From Oscillospiraceae bacterium (lineage in GTDB: Bacteria; Bacillota; Clostridia; Oscillospirales; Ruminococcaceae), in the NCBI GenBank assembly GCA_012729855.1, contig JAAYCI010000013.1, forward strand, positions 1-61,627: 61,627 nt of DNA. The letters are read 5' to 3'. Both the position numbers and the translations under genes were made by a program. Below, piece after piece: positions 42,292 through 50,432 of this stretch (its first letter is position 1; each line of letters starts with the position of its first letter). Below the pieces are notes generated by a model. That model had not been told where the DNA came from, did no database searches, and was given only the letters and a program-made list of their open reading frames with translations.

Positions 42292-43080
42292 ATGGAACGT
42301 ACCGTGAACAATGTGCCCATTCCCAGCTTTGATTTGACCGGCAAGGTGGCCGTGGTTACCGGCGGCACCAAGGGCATTGGCTATGCCATTGCCGCCGCCT
42401 ATGCCGCCTATGGCGCCAACGTGGTGGTGTCGGCCCGCACCGCGGCCGACTGCGAGAAGGCCGCCGCCGACTTTAAGGCCCTGGGCGTGCGCGCGCTGGG
42501 CGTGCCGGCCGATATTTCCAAGGCCGACCAGGTGGACAGGCTTATCGACGAAACGATGAAAACCATGGGAAAGATCGACATCATGGTGGCCAACGCGGGC
42601 ACCTCGTCCACCTACCGCGCGTTTGATTTGAAAGAAGAAGAGTGGGACCGTATTATCGACGTGGACCTGAAGGGCGTTTTCCTCACCGCGCGCGCCGCCG
42701 CCAGGAAGATGGCCGACGCCGGGGGTGGCGGGCGCATCATCAACGTGGCGTCCACCGCGGGGCTGCGGGGCGCGGTGGGCATATCGGCCTACACCGCCGC
42801 CAAGGCCGGCGTCATCAACCTCAGCCGCTCGCTGGCCGCCGAGTGGGCCCGTTACAACATCACGGTCAACTCCATCTGCCCCGGCTATGTCATCACCGAC
42901 ATCAACCGCGATGTGATGGATGACCCCAAGGTGTACGATAAGCTGGTGAAAAAAACGCTGGTGCGCCGGCTGGGCAATGTGGAAGAAATTGCCGCCGCCG
43001 CGCTGTACCTGGCGTCGGATTTCTCTGCCTACACCACCGGCACCGAGCTGGTGGTGGACGGCGGCGGCATTACCACCTGA
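42292..43080 (+). CDS. SDR family oxidoreductase, first of tandem pair
   Basis: A 262-residue short-chain dehydrogenase: TGGTKGIGYAIA cofactor motif, NAG, catalytic Ser in NVASTAGLRG, YTAAK and PG-type SICPGYVITDI. The C-terminal DGGGITT is typical of FabG-like enzymes. It is about 60% identical by eye to the next gene, so the two come from a duplication. Substrate unknown. GGAGGAGG before the ATG; TATAAT is visible near 42205 but no good -35. Confidence 0.92.
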   Translation: MERTVNNVPIPSFDLTGKVAVVTGGTKGIGYAIAAAYAAYGANVVVSARTAADCEKAAADFKALGVRALGVPADISKADQVDRLIDETMKTMGKIDIMVANAGTSSTYRAFDLKEEEWDRIIDVDLKGVFLTARAAARKMADAGGGGRIINVASTAGLRGAVGISAYTAAKAGVINLSRSLAAEWARYNITVNSICPGYVITDINRDVMDDPKVYDKLVKKTLVRRLGNVEEIAAAALYLASDFSAYTTGTELVVDGGGITT

Positions 43081-43153
43081 GCCTGTGTAACCAAGGCGGG
43101 GCGCCATAGGGGGGCCTGGCCAAATAATATGAGCTATTGGAGGAAACAGCAGT

Positions 43154-43939
43154 ATGACACATAACATGCAGGATATCGCCATTCCCAATTTTGACCTGAA
43201 GGGCAAAGTGGCCGTCATCACCGGCGGCACCAAGGGCATTGGCTATGGCATTGCCCTTACCTACGCCAACTACGGCGCCGACGTGGTGGTGGCCAGCCGC
43301 ACCGTGGCCGACTGCGAGCGCGTGGAAAAAGAATTGCAAAGCCTGGGCGTGCGCGCCATGGGCATCCCCACCGATGTGTCGGTGGGCGCCCAGGTGGACA
43401 GCATGATCGACAAAGTGGTGGAGAAGCTGGGCCGCGTGGACATCATGGTGGCCAACGCCGGCGTGGGCAACACCAAAAAAGCCGTGGACCTTACCGACGC
43501 AGAGTGGGACACCGTGGTGGACATCGACCTGAAGGGCGTGTTCTACAGCGCCCGCGCCGCCGCCCGCCAGATGATCAAGCAGGGCGACGGCGGCCGTGTC
43601 ATCAACGTGGCCAGCGCGGCCGGCGTTATTGGCGCCATTGGCCTGGCGCCCTACACCGCCGCCAAGGCCGGCGTGGTGAACATGACCAAAACCCTGGCCG
43701 GCGAGTGGGGCCGGTTCGGCATTACCGTGAACGCGCTGTGCCCCGGCTATGTGGCCACCTCCATCAACGACGACGTGCTGGGCACCCCCGCGTGGGACAA
43801 GATCGTCAAGGCCACCATCCTGCGGCGCAGCGGCGAGATTTCCGAGATTGCCGCCGGCGCGCTGTTCCTGGCGTCCGACTTTTCCGGCTTCATGACCGGC
43901 GCCACCCTGCTGATGGACGGCGGCACCACAGCCCTTTAA
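43154..43939 (+). CDS. SDR family oxidoreductase, second of tandem pair
   Basis: A 261-residue paralogue of the preceding gene: TGGTKGIGYGIALTYANYGADVVVASRTVADCERVEKEL, NAGVGNTK, INVASAAG, YTAAKAGVVNMTK, LCPGYVATSI. Both keep the Ser-Tyr-Lys catalytic set. They start with the same IPNFDLKGKVAV block, so both probably act in one pathway, perhaps on related hydroxy-steroid, sugar or fatty substrates. A strong terminator follows. Confidence 0.92.
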   Translation: MTHNMQDIAIPNFDLKGKVAVITGGTKGIGYGIALTYANYGADVVVASRTVADCERVEKELQSLGVRAMGIPTDVSVGAQVDSMIDKVVEKLGRVDIMVANAGVGNTKKAVDLTDAEWDTVVDIDLKGVFYSARAAARQMIKQGDGGRVINVASAAGVIGAIGLAPYTAAKAGVVNMTKTLAGEWGRFGITVNALCPGYVATSINDDVLGTPAWDKIVKATILRRSGEISEIAAGALFLASDFSGFMTGATLLMDGGTTAL

Positions 43940-43960
43940 GCAGCAGCAATAGTTACTTAA

Positions 43961-43996
43961 AAACCCGGTACCCTTTTTATGGGTACCGGGTTTTGC
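43961..43996 (+). terminator. SDR pair terminator
   Basis: Perfect 13-bp arms AAACCCGGTACCC and complement (43961-43973, 43981-43993) followed by TTGCC; A-tract on the other side makes it usable from both directions. Confidence 0.85.
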
Positions 43997-44044
43997 CTTG
44001 CAATGGTTTTGCCAGAGGAAGGAAAAGTCAATATAGTCAAACCA

Positions 44045-44069
44045 CTTGAAAACCGTTTCGGTTTTGAAG
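44045..44069 (-). terminator. marR operon terminator
   Basis: Eleven-base arms with one mismatch (44045-44055, 44059-44069) just downstream of the marR stop on the minus strand. Confidence 0.5.
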
Positions 44070-44086
44070 GGGTTTTAGTATAACCC

Positions 44087-44518
44087 TCAAACCAAAGCCT
44101 CAAGGCTGTTCAGTGTTTGGATAAAGTCCTCCAAACGCTTCGGCCCAATGGCCGCTTTCGCTTTCGCCTGCGCTTGCTGCCATGGGGTTATGCCCTTCGC
44201 AATGGCGGCTTTCCCCGCATGGGTTATCTGTACCGCCGGCGCGTTGCGTTTGCCGGTGGCCGGCGCTTCCGCCACCAGCCCCCGTGCGCGCAGGGGGCCC
44301 AGGTTGCGGATGATGGTGGTGCGCTCCAGCCCGGTATAATCGGCCAAGGCGCTCTTGCTGCAGGGCCCCAGCGCGCGGATGTCATTCAGCAGTGAAAACT
44401 GGCTGACGGTGAGGCCGACGGGCTCCAGCGCTTTGTCGTAGAGCTTGGTGAGGGCACCTGCGGCCCGGCGCACCTGGATGCAGTGGCAGGGCGTTTGGCG
44501 GGTGTCAGGTTTTCGCAT
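44087..44518 (-). CDS. MarR family transcriptional regulator
   Basis: A 143-residue winged-helix regulator: HCIQVRRAAGALTKLYDKALEPVGLTVSQFSLLNDI, recognition helix SALADYTGLERTTIIRNLGPLRARGLV, wing TGKRNAPAVQITHAGK. A Cys pair near the N-terminus (PCHC) could be redox active. It follows the Fe-S protein gene by 23 nt, and a palindrome overlaps the common promoter, so it probably represses its own operon. The longer frame upstream is shadow. Confidence 0.9.
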   Translation of the reverse strand: MRKPDTRQTPCHCIQVRRAAGALTKLYDKALEPVGLTVSQFSLLNDIRALGPCSKSALADYTGLERTTIIRNLGPLRARGLVAEAPATGKRNAPAVQITHAGKAAIAKGITPWQQAQAKAKAAIGPKRLEDFIQTLNSLEALV

Positions 44519-44541
44519 AAGGCTGCCTTTCTGTGCCACGC

Positions 44542-45657
44542 TTAAACATGGGCCAGCGCGTGGGTGATGGCCTGTTTTACGTCGTCGCATGCCTCGCCGG
44601 GCAGGTGGGCCGCAAGCGCCGCTTCGGCCTGAGGGCCGCCTATCTGGCCCAGCGCCCACGCGGCGTATTCCCGCACCAGGGCGTCGGGGTTTTGCAGGGC
44701 GGTTTCCAGCGCGGGCACATAGCCGGCATTGTGGGCATTGCCCATGGCCACGGCGGCGTTGCGCATAAAATAACGCTTGTCGCGGATATAGTTGTACATG
44801 ATCGGTTTTATACGTTTCGTATAGGTTTCGTCGCTCATGTTGAGGATGGCCGGCAGAGTGAGGCCGGGGGCCAGCTGCGCAAGGTAACGGTCGGCGGGCT
44901 TGGGCTGCCGCAGCTTCTTTTGGTTGCGGGGGCAGGCGTCCTGGCAGATATCGCAGCCGTGGATTTTGCACCCGATGCCCGCGCGCAGTTCTTCCGGGAT
45001 GTGCGCGGACAGCGTGGGCATGCCGTCGCGGCGCATCCAGTTGCTGAAGCCGATACATCTGGCAGGGTCCAGCTTGAAGGGCGCGTACAGCGCTTTTGTG
45101 GGGCAGGCGTCTATGCAGGCGGTGCAGTTTGGGGGGCATCGGTTGGCCGTGGTCGGCGTATCGTAGTCTAGCTCGGCGTCCACCACAAAGGTATCTATCA
45201 CAATATAGCTGCCCGCGCCGTCGGCATAGGCAAAGGTATTCCTGCCAATGTTGGCCACGCCGGCCCGGGCAGCCACCCACCGGGCCGGAATGTTGAAACC
45301 GCCAATTTTCACCGCATATCCCTGTCCGGCCAAAAAGTCCTGCATCAGCTGGAGGCGGGCGTGCGCCAGGGTGCCGGGCGGCGGTGTGTAGCACCGGGCC
45401 AGGTAGAGCTTGCCAATCATCTCACGCAACGCTTCGGGGGCGTCGGCAGTGAAATAGTCCAGCACGGTAACCACCACCGATTTGGCCCACGGCATGGTTT
45501 GCTCAACGGGCTCGGAGAGTATCTTATGGAACACGCTGTACTTGTCGCCGCGGGCATACACTTCCTCCAGGTAGCCCGCCAGGCTGCCGATAGAGGTGAT
45601 GCCCACATCGGTGAAGCCAAGGCTCAGGCCGTATTCTTTGATTGCTTGTGACGACAT
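44542..45657 (-). CDS. QueG-like protein with two [4Fe-4S] clusters
   Basis: A 371-residue protein with an N-terminal flavodoxin-like/QueG-type domain, two 4Fe-4S motifs (CPPNCTACIDACPTKAL and CKIHGCDICQDACPRN) and C-terminal HEAT-like repeats (YIRDKRYFMRNAAVAMGNA, DALVREYAAWALGQIG), the same order as epoxyqueuosine reductase. The N-terminal sequence lacks the usual GMxYM block, so true QueG activity is uncertain. Start ATG 45657 is used because GGAGG sits 5 nt before it; an ATG at 45669 overlaps that site. Confidence 0.8.
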   Translation of the reverse strand: MSSQAIKEYGLSLGFTDVGITSIGSLAGYLEEVYARGDKYSVFHKILSEPVEQTMPWAKSVVVTVLDYFTADAPEALREMIGKLYLARCYTPPPGTLAHARLQLMQDFLAGQGYAVKIGGFNIPARWVAARAGVANIGRNTFAYADGAGSYIVIDTFVVDAELDYDTPTTANRCPPNCTACIDACPTKALYAPFKLDPARCIGFSNWMRRDGMPTLSAHIPEELRAGIGCKIHGCDICQDACPRNQKKLRQPKPADRYLAQLAPGLTLPAILNMSDETYTKRIKPIMYNYIRDKRYFMRNAAVAMGNAHNAGYVPALETALQNPDALVREYAAWALGQIGGPQAEAALAAHLPGEACDDVKQAITHALAHV

Positions 45658-45688
45658 AGAGGCCTCCATTCTTGTGTGCAGTTACACG

Positions 45689-45702
45689 TGTGTATATACA
45701 CA
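45689..45702. promoter_or_regulatory. MarR operator palindrome
   Basis: Perfect 14-bp palindrome TGTGTATATACACA overlapping the -10 region of the Fe-S protein/marR promoter. Confidence 0.65.
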
Positions 45703-45728
45703 ATATGCTATAGACAACGCCTTGTCAA
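45700..45728 (-). promoter_or_regulatory. Promoter of the Fe-S protein/marR operon
   Basis: Consensus TTGACA (45728-45723) and TATTGT (45705-45700), 17-bp spacer, minus strand. Confidence 0.75.
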
Positions 45729-45780
45729 GCCCTCAACAGCATATTATTTTGTAGGGGAATGTCTCTTTCACTTTCGGCGC

Positions 45781-45809
45781 TTGACAAAAAAGCAGGGCCT
45801 TGCTATAAT
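45781..45809 (+). promoter_or_regulatory. Full-consensus promoter of a structured RNA
   Basis: TTGACA (45781-45786), exactly 17 bp, TATAAT (45804-45809) with TGC before it. The strongest promoter in the window; transcription should start near 45816. Confidence 0.9.
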
Positions 45810-45815
45810 GCGGAA

Positions 45816-46046
45816 GAAATAACCCCTGTGTAAAACGGGGCATGAAAGGGACGTATTGATGTCGGTCGCGGTTTATATGGAGCGTGTGGCTATCTAAGCC
45901 ACCAATGCACACTGCTGGCAGCTTGGCTGCGGCAGTAGTTTGCCTGCCCCTATAAACACGCTTGCCACGCCGCATCGGTGCGCCTTTTGCTTTTTAAGTA
46001 GAGGTGTTTACTGGTAAAGCGCAGCGGATTATCGCCTGCGCTTTTT
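45816..46046 (+). ncRNA. Strongly promoted structured RNA, unassigned
   Basis: About 231 nt between a consensus promoter and an intrinsic terminator, ending 47 nt before a MutS-family gene. Visible stems: CCCC/GGGG (about 45824-45842), GTGGCT/AGCCAC, GGCAGC/GCTGC, GTTTATA/TATAAAC closing a multi-branch region, CGCA-TCGG-TGCG. A 12-codon ORF (45859-45897, MSVAVYMERVAI) with AAAGGG upstream lies inside. No match to a common riboswitch core was recognised. It could be an independent RNA of the raiA class or a leader that controls the downstream gene; neither is shown. Confidence 0.65.
46017..46046 (+). terminator. Terminator of the structured RNA
   Basis: AAGCGCAG (46017-46024) pairs with CTGCGCTT (46036-46043) with an inner CG/CG and one bulge, then TTTTT. 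Confidence 0.85.
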
Positions 46047-46092
46047 GCGTGCCATAATGGGGGATGGGCCACCAGGAACAAGGAGAAACCCC

Positions 46093-48045
46093 ATGACAAA
46101 TAACACTTACAATAAACTCGAATTCAACACCATTAGAGAGATGCTGGCAGAACACGCCCTGTGCGGCGCCGCCAGGCAGCGCTGCCTGACACTGGCCCCC
46201 GACCTGGACGAAACGGCCTGCCGGCGCAAGCTGGATGAGACCACACGCGCCCGGCGCATTTTGGACACCGGCGGCAGCCCGCCCCTTACCGCCATGGCGG
46301 ATATAGACGAGATTTTAACCCTGTGCAAGGCCGGCGCCATGCTGGTGCCCGAGCAAATTACCCGGGTGGGGCAGTTCCTGGTGGCCTGTAAGCGCATGCA
46401 AAGCTACCTGAAACGCGCCGAAAGCGCCGACGAGGTCATTGCCTCCTACGCGGCCAGTTTCGACACCCTGCCCGCGCTGGCGGATGAGATCGACCAGTGC
46501 ATCCGCGGGGGGCAGGTGGACAGCCGCGCCAGCTCGGCGCTGGGGGCCATACGCAGAAAGCTGGAGCAGATGACCGCGCAGATCCAGCAAAAGCTGGCGT
46601 CCTTGGTGCAAAGCCACAAGCAATGGCTGAGCGACGGCAGCGCGGTGCAGCGCAACGGCCGGTATGTGCTGCCGGTGCGCCGCGAATACAAAAGCAAGGT
46701 GGCCGGCGCAGTGGTGGACATGTCCGGCAGCGGCGGCACCGTTTTTATAGAGCCGTCCTCTGTGGCTAAGCTGGGCAATGAGGCCGCTGTGTTGCGCATG
46801 GAAGAGGAAAACGCGGTGCGCAAGGTGCTGTACACCCTGTCGGCCCTCATCGACGCGCATGCGGCGCCCATACGCACCAACATGCAGGCCATGGAAACGC
46901 TGGATTTCCTGTTTGCCAAGGCCAAGCTGAGCGCGGAGATGGATGCCGGGCCCGTGCACCTGACGGTGGACCGGCGGCTGGAGCTGGTTTCCGCGCGCCA
47001 CCCCCTGCTGCCGCGCGGAGCCGCCGTACCGCTCAGCCTTGCCATGGATGCCCAAACCCGTGGCATTGTTATTACCGGGCCCAACACGGGCGGCAAAACG
47101 GTGGCGCTTAAAACGGTGGGGCTGTTATGCCTGATGGCGCAGTGCGGCCTGCATGTGACGGCCGCGCCCGAGAGCACGCTGTGCCTGTTCAGCCAAACGC
47201 TGTGCGATGTGGGCGACGGGCAGAGCATCAGCCAGAACCTTTCCACCTTCTCCGCCCACATGACCACCGTGATAGACATTCTGCAAAAAGCCGACGGCGA
47301 GAGCCTGGTGCTGCTGGATGAGCTGGGCAGCGGCACCGACCCCGCCGAGGGCATGGGCATTGCGGTGGCGGTGCTGGAGCACCTGCGCCAAACCGGCTGC
47401 ATGCTGGTGGCCACCACCCACTACCCCGAGGTGAAGCAATATGCCGGCCAGGCGGCAGGCTTTACCAATGCCCGCATGGCGTTCGACCGTGAAACCCTGC
47501 AGCCCACCTACCGCCTGGAGGTGGGGCAGGCCGGCGAAAGCTGCGCGCTGTATATTGCGCAGCGGCTGGGCCTGCCCGCGCCCCTGCTGCAAGCGGCCGA
47601 GCAGGTGGCCTACAGCGGCGGCGGGGTACCGGCGGAACGGGATTTTGCCGGTATCCGGCAGGTAGGTGAAAGCAATTCTCCGGCCCGGCACAGCCCCGGC
47701 CGCATACAGTCGGCCATAAAGCCCAAACCGGTAGACGCACATGCCGCCAGCTTTGGGGTTGGCGACAGCGTGGCCATCTCGCCCGGCGGCGCGCACGGCA
47801 TTGTTTTTGCTGCGGCCAATACCCAGGGGGAGGTGGGTGTGCAGGTGCAGGGCGAAAAGCGGTGGATTCCCCACAAACGCTTGGCCATCATCACCAAGGC
47901 GGAAATGCTCTACCCGCCCGACTATGATTTTTCCGTGATTTTTGACACCAAAGCCAACCGCCGCGCCCGCAAGCTGCTGGATAAGGGGCACCACATCAAA
48001 GGGAATGTCATCCACCACGATACTTTCGGCGCACACCCCAAATAG
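46093..48045 (+). CDS. MutS-family DNA-binding ATPase, MutS2-like without Smr domain
   Basis: A 650-residue protein. MutS core/lever helices (about 10-290, RRKLEQMTAQIQQKLASLVQSH, YVLPVRREYKSKVAGAVVDMSGSGGTVFIEPSSV) and the ATPase with P-loop TGPNTGGKTVALKTVGL, Walker B LVLLDELGSGTDPAEG and THYPEVKQYA. MutS2 usually continues to about 780 residues with a KOW-like and a C-terminal Smr nuclease domain; here a short KOW-like stretch (VGDSVAISPGGAHGIVF) is present but Smr is missing. In MutS2 this family acts on recombination intermediates or stalled ribosomes. Start ATG 46093 follows AAGGAG. Confidence 0.85.
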   Translation: MTNNTYNKLEFNTIREMLAEHALCGAARQRCLTLAPDLDETACRRKLDETTRARRILDTGGSPPLTAMADIDEILTLCKAGAMLVPEQITRVGQFLVACKRMQSYLKRAESADEVIASYAASFDTLPALADEIDQCIRGGQVDSRASSALGAIRRKLEQMTAQIQQKLASLVQSHKQWLSDGSAVQRNGRYVLPVRREYKSKVAGAVVDMSGSGGTVFIEPSSVAKLGNEAAVLRMEEENAVRKVLYTLSALIDAHAAPIRTNMQAMETLDFLFAKAKLSAEMDAGPVHLTVDRRLELVSARHPLLPRGAAVPLSLAMDAQTRGIVITGPNTGGKTVALKTVGLLCLMAQCGLHVTAAPESTLCLFSQTLCDVGDGQSISQNLSTFSAHMTTVIDILQKADGESLVLLDELGSGTDPAEGMGIAVAVLEHLRQTGCMLVATTHYPEVKQYAGQAAGFTNARMAFDRETLQPTYRLEVGQAGESCALYIAQRLGLPAPLLQAAEQVAYSGGGVPAERDFAGIRQVGESNSPARHSPGRIQSAIKPKPVDAHAASFGVGDSVAISPGGAHGIVFAAANTQGEVGVQVQGEKRWIPHKRLAIITKAEMLYPPDYDFSVIFDTKANRRARKLLDKGHHIKGNVIHHDTFGAHPK

Positions 48046-48131
48046 CACATTTTGGGGCCCCCGGGCGCCCCGCCCAGTGGTAATGGAGGCTGTTTTATGA
48101 TAAAATAATAACAATAGCCTTTTTGAGGCGG

Positions 48132-48293
48132 GAGTCTGTTTTCCAATCGGAGAAATGACCAAAGCCGAGCAGGTTTGCCGGCAGTTCAAGGCGCTTTTTC
48201 GCAACAAACCTTGGTGGTTTGTAAGAAAAAGCAACGCGGAAATGCCGGCAAAGATGCCGGATTTGGGCGTTTTGGAGACTTGAAAAAAGACTC
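48132..48293 (+). repeat. Dispersed 162-bp inverted-repeat element, copy B
   Basis: Same family and exact length as 30200-30361, in the opposite orientation, but diverged. Ends match over 13 of 16 bases. Its stems differ in sequence but keep pairing: GCCGGCA/TGCCGGC (48177-48183, 48243-48249) and ACAAACC/GGTTTGT (48204-48210, 48216-48222). It fills the gap between the MutS-like gene and hflK. Confidence 0.85.
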
Positions 48294-48360
48294 TGGTAAG
48301 TGGGGACTGTACAAAACAGGACAGGGAACGGTAAGCGCACATCAGGCAAAGGAGAAAAAC

Positions 48361-49413
48361 ATGACAGAAAAATCAGTCAAACGCGGGTTCAGAATCAGCA
48401 ACATCGTCATTGCTGTGGCGGTGGTGCTGCTGCTGGCCTTCAACGCAGTGTACATCGTGCAGGAGCAGGAGCAGGCCGTGGTGGTCACCTTCGGCCGGGC
48501 CAGTGTGGTTACCACGCCGGGGCCGCACATAAAGCTGCCCTTCATCCAGAACGTCACCATCGTGCCCATGGTCATCAACGGCCTGTCCATCGGCTATTCG
48601 GGCAACGGCGCAGACGAGTCGGTCTACTCGGAGTCACTGATGATCACCTCCGACTACAACTTTGTGAACGTGGACTTCTTTTTGGAGTACAAGGTGAGCG
48701 ACCCCGAGCGCTACCTGTTCGCGTCAGCCAACCCGGAATCTATTTTGCGCAACCTGGCGCTCAGCTATATCCGCGACACCATCGGCCTGCACGGGGTGGA
48801 TGAGATCATCACCACCGGCAAGAACGAGATACAGGCCGAGATCAAGGAGAAGCTGACCACCCGGCTGGAGGAGGAGGACATCGGCCTGCAGCTCATCAAC
48901 ATCACCATCCAGGACGCCGAGCCCCCCACCGACGCCGTGAAGGACGCCTTCAAGAACGTGGAGACGGCCAAGCAGGGCAAGGAGACGGCCATCAACACCG
49001 CGCGCAAGTACGAGAGCGAGCAGGTGCCGGCGGCCCGCGCCCAGGAGGACGCCATCCTCAAGGAGGCCGAGGCCCAGAAGGAAGCGCGCATCAACGAGGC
49101 CAAGGGCCAGGTGGCGGTGTTTGAGGCGATGTACCAGGAGTACACCAAAAACCCGCAGATGACCCGCCAGCGTATGTACTACGAGGCGATGGAGGACCTG
49201 CTGCCCAACCTGAAAATTGTGATTGACAGCGAGGGCGGCGGCGCCACCAGCAAGATACTGCCGCTGGAGCCGCTGATTGATTTGGGCGGCCAGAGCACGT
49301 CACAGCCGTCGTCGTCCGCCCCACAAAGCACCGCGCAGCCGCAAACCACGCAGGACAGCAGTAACGCTGCCGACAGTTCCGCCCAGGAAGAGGAGGGCAC
49401 AACATGGCGCTGA
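48361..49413 (+). CDS. hflK: HflK-like SPFH membrane protein
   Basis: A 350-residue band-7 protein: one N-terminal membrane helix (about 13-33), SPFH domain (QEQEQAVVVTFGRASVVTTPGPHIKLPF), coiled coil (about 205-275, TAKQGKETAINTARKYESEQ ... EAEAQKEARINEAKGQ) and a Ser/Gln-rich tail. HflK and HflC form a cage that limits FtsH protease. AAGGAG before ATG 48361; the end overlaps hflC by 10 nt. Confidence 0.92.
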   Translation: MTEKSVKRGFRISNIVIAVAVVLLLAFNAVYIVQEQEQAVVVTFGRASVVTTPGPHIKLPFIQNVTIVPMVINGLSIGYSGNGADESVYSESLMITSDYNFVNVDFFLEYKVSDPERYLFASANPESILRNLALSYIRDTIGLHGVDEIITTGKNEIQAEIKEKLTTRLEEEDIGLQLINITIQDAEPPTDAVKDAFKNVETAKQGKETAINTARKYESEQVPAARAQEDAILKEAEAQKEARINEAKGQVAVFEAMYQEYTKNPQMTRQRMYYEAMEDLLPNLKIVIDSEGGGATSKILPLEPLIDLGGQSTSQPSSSAPQSTAQPQTTQDSSNAADSSAQEEEGTTWR

Positions 49414-50345
49414 ACAATAAAAACAAACAACCCCCCATTGTAGACCCCGACCGCAACGAGGCGGCCATCCTGCTGCGTAAGGGCATCATCCGCCGCGTCA
49501 TCATCGTGCTGGCCATCATCGTGGTGTTTGTGCTGCTGCAGCAGTGCCTGGTCATCACCATGCCCAACGAGTATAAGGTCATCCGCCAGTTTGGCGAGAT
49601 CAAGAGCATCACCACGTCCTCAGGCGTCAGCTTGAAGGTGCCGTTCATTCAGGACACCTTCTCGGTGCCCAACAACGTGCAGCTGTACGACATCCCCATC
49701 TCAGACGTGATAACGCAGGATAAAAAGACCATGGTGGCCGACAGCTTTGTGCTGTGGCGGGTGCAGGACCCCACGCTGTTCATCCGCAGCATTGGCGGCA
49801 ACGTGACGCAGGCCGAGTCCCGCATCAGCAACATATCGTATAACTCCATGAAGAACGTCATCAGCCGGCTGCCACAGAGTGAAATCATCAGCGGGCGCGA
49901 CACCCTGGCCGACAAGATCTTTGAGAACATAGGCAACCAGCTGGGCGAGTATGGCGTGGACATGATTGGCATTGAGACCAAGCATCTGGACCTGCCCGAC
50001 GACAACAAGCAGGCGGTGTACACCCGCATGATTTCAGAGCGGAACAACATCGCGGCGTCCTACGAGGCCGAGGGCGAGGAGGAAGCGCGGATGATACGCA
50101 ACGAGACCGACATGAGCGTATCCATCCGCCTGAGCCAGGCCAACGCCCAGGCCGCGCAAACCATTGCCGAGGGCGAGCAGGCCTACATGGAGATACTGGC
50201 CGCGGCCTACAACGACCTAGACCGCGCCGAGTTCTACGCCTTTGTGCGCGCGCTGGACGCTGCCAAGGCCTCGCTGGCCGGCGGCGAAACCACCCTGATA
50301 CTGGACAGCGACTCCCCGCTGGCGCAGGTTTTCTATAACAAATAG
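49404..50345 (+). CDS. hflC: HflC-like SPFH membrane protein
   Basis: A 313-residue partner of HflK: membrane helix at about 27-50, SPFH domain (LVITMPNEYKVIRQFGEIKSITTSSGVSLKVPF), RMISERNNIAASYEAEGEEEARMIRNETD coiled coil and IAEGEQAYMEILAAAYN. Start ATG lies inside the hflK end, which supports translational coupling. Confidence 0.92.
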   Translation: MALNNKNKQPPIVDPDRNEAAILLRKGIIRRVIIVLAIIVVFVLLQQCLVITMPNEYKVIRQFGEIKSITTSSGVSLKVPFIQDTFSVPNNVQLYDIPISDVITQDKKTMVADSFVLWRVQDPTLFIRSIGGNVTQAESRISNISYNSMKNVISRLPQSEIISGRDTLADKIFENIGNQLGEYGVDMIGIETKHLDLPDDNKQAVYTRMISERNNIAASYEAEGEEEARMIRNETDMSVSIRLSQANAQAAQTIAEGEQAYMEILAAAYNDLDRAEFYAFVRALDAAKASLAGGETTLILDSDSPLAQVFYNK

Positions 50346-50363
50346 TTCGATAAATTCTACGGC

Positions 50364-50393
50364 AAAGGGCCGCACCAGTTGGTGCGGCCCTTT
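50364..50393 (+). terminator. hflKC terminator
   Basis: Perfect 13-bp arms (50364-50376 AAAGGGCCGCACC, 50381-50393 complement) around AGTT, ending in CCCTTTGG. Confidence 0.8.
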
Positions 50394-50432
50394 GGTATAA
50401 AATTGTCTATCCAGGTGTAGTTAAGAAGCTCT

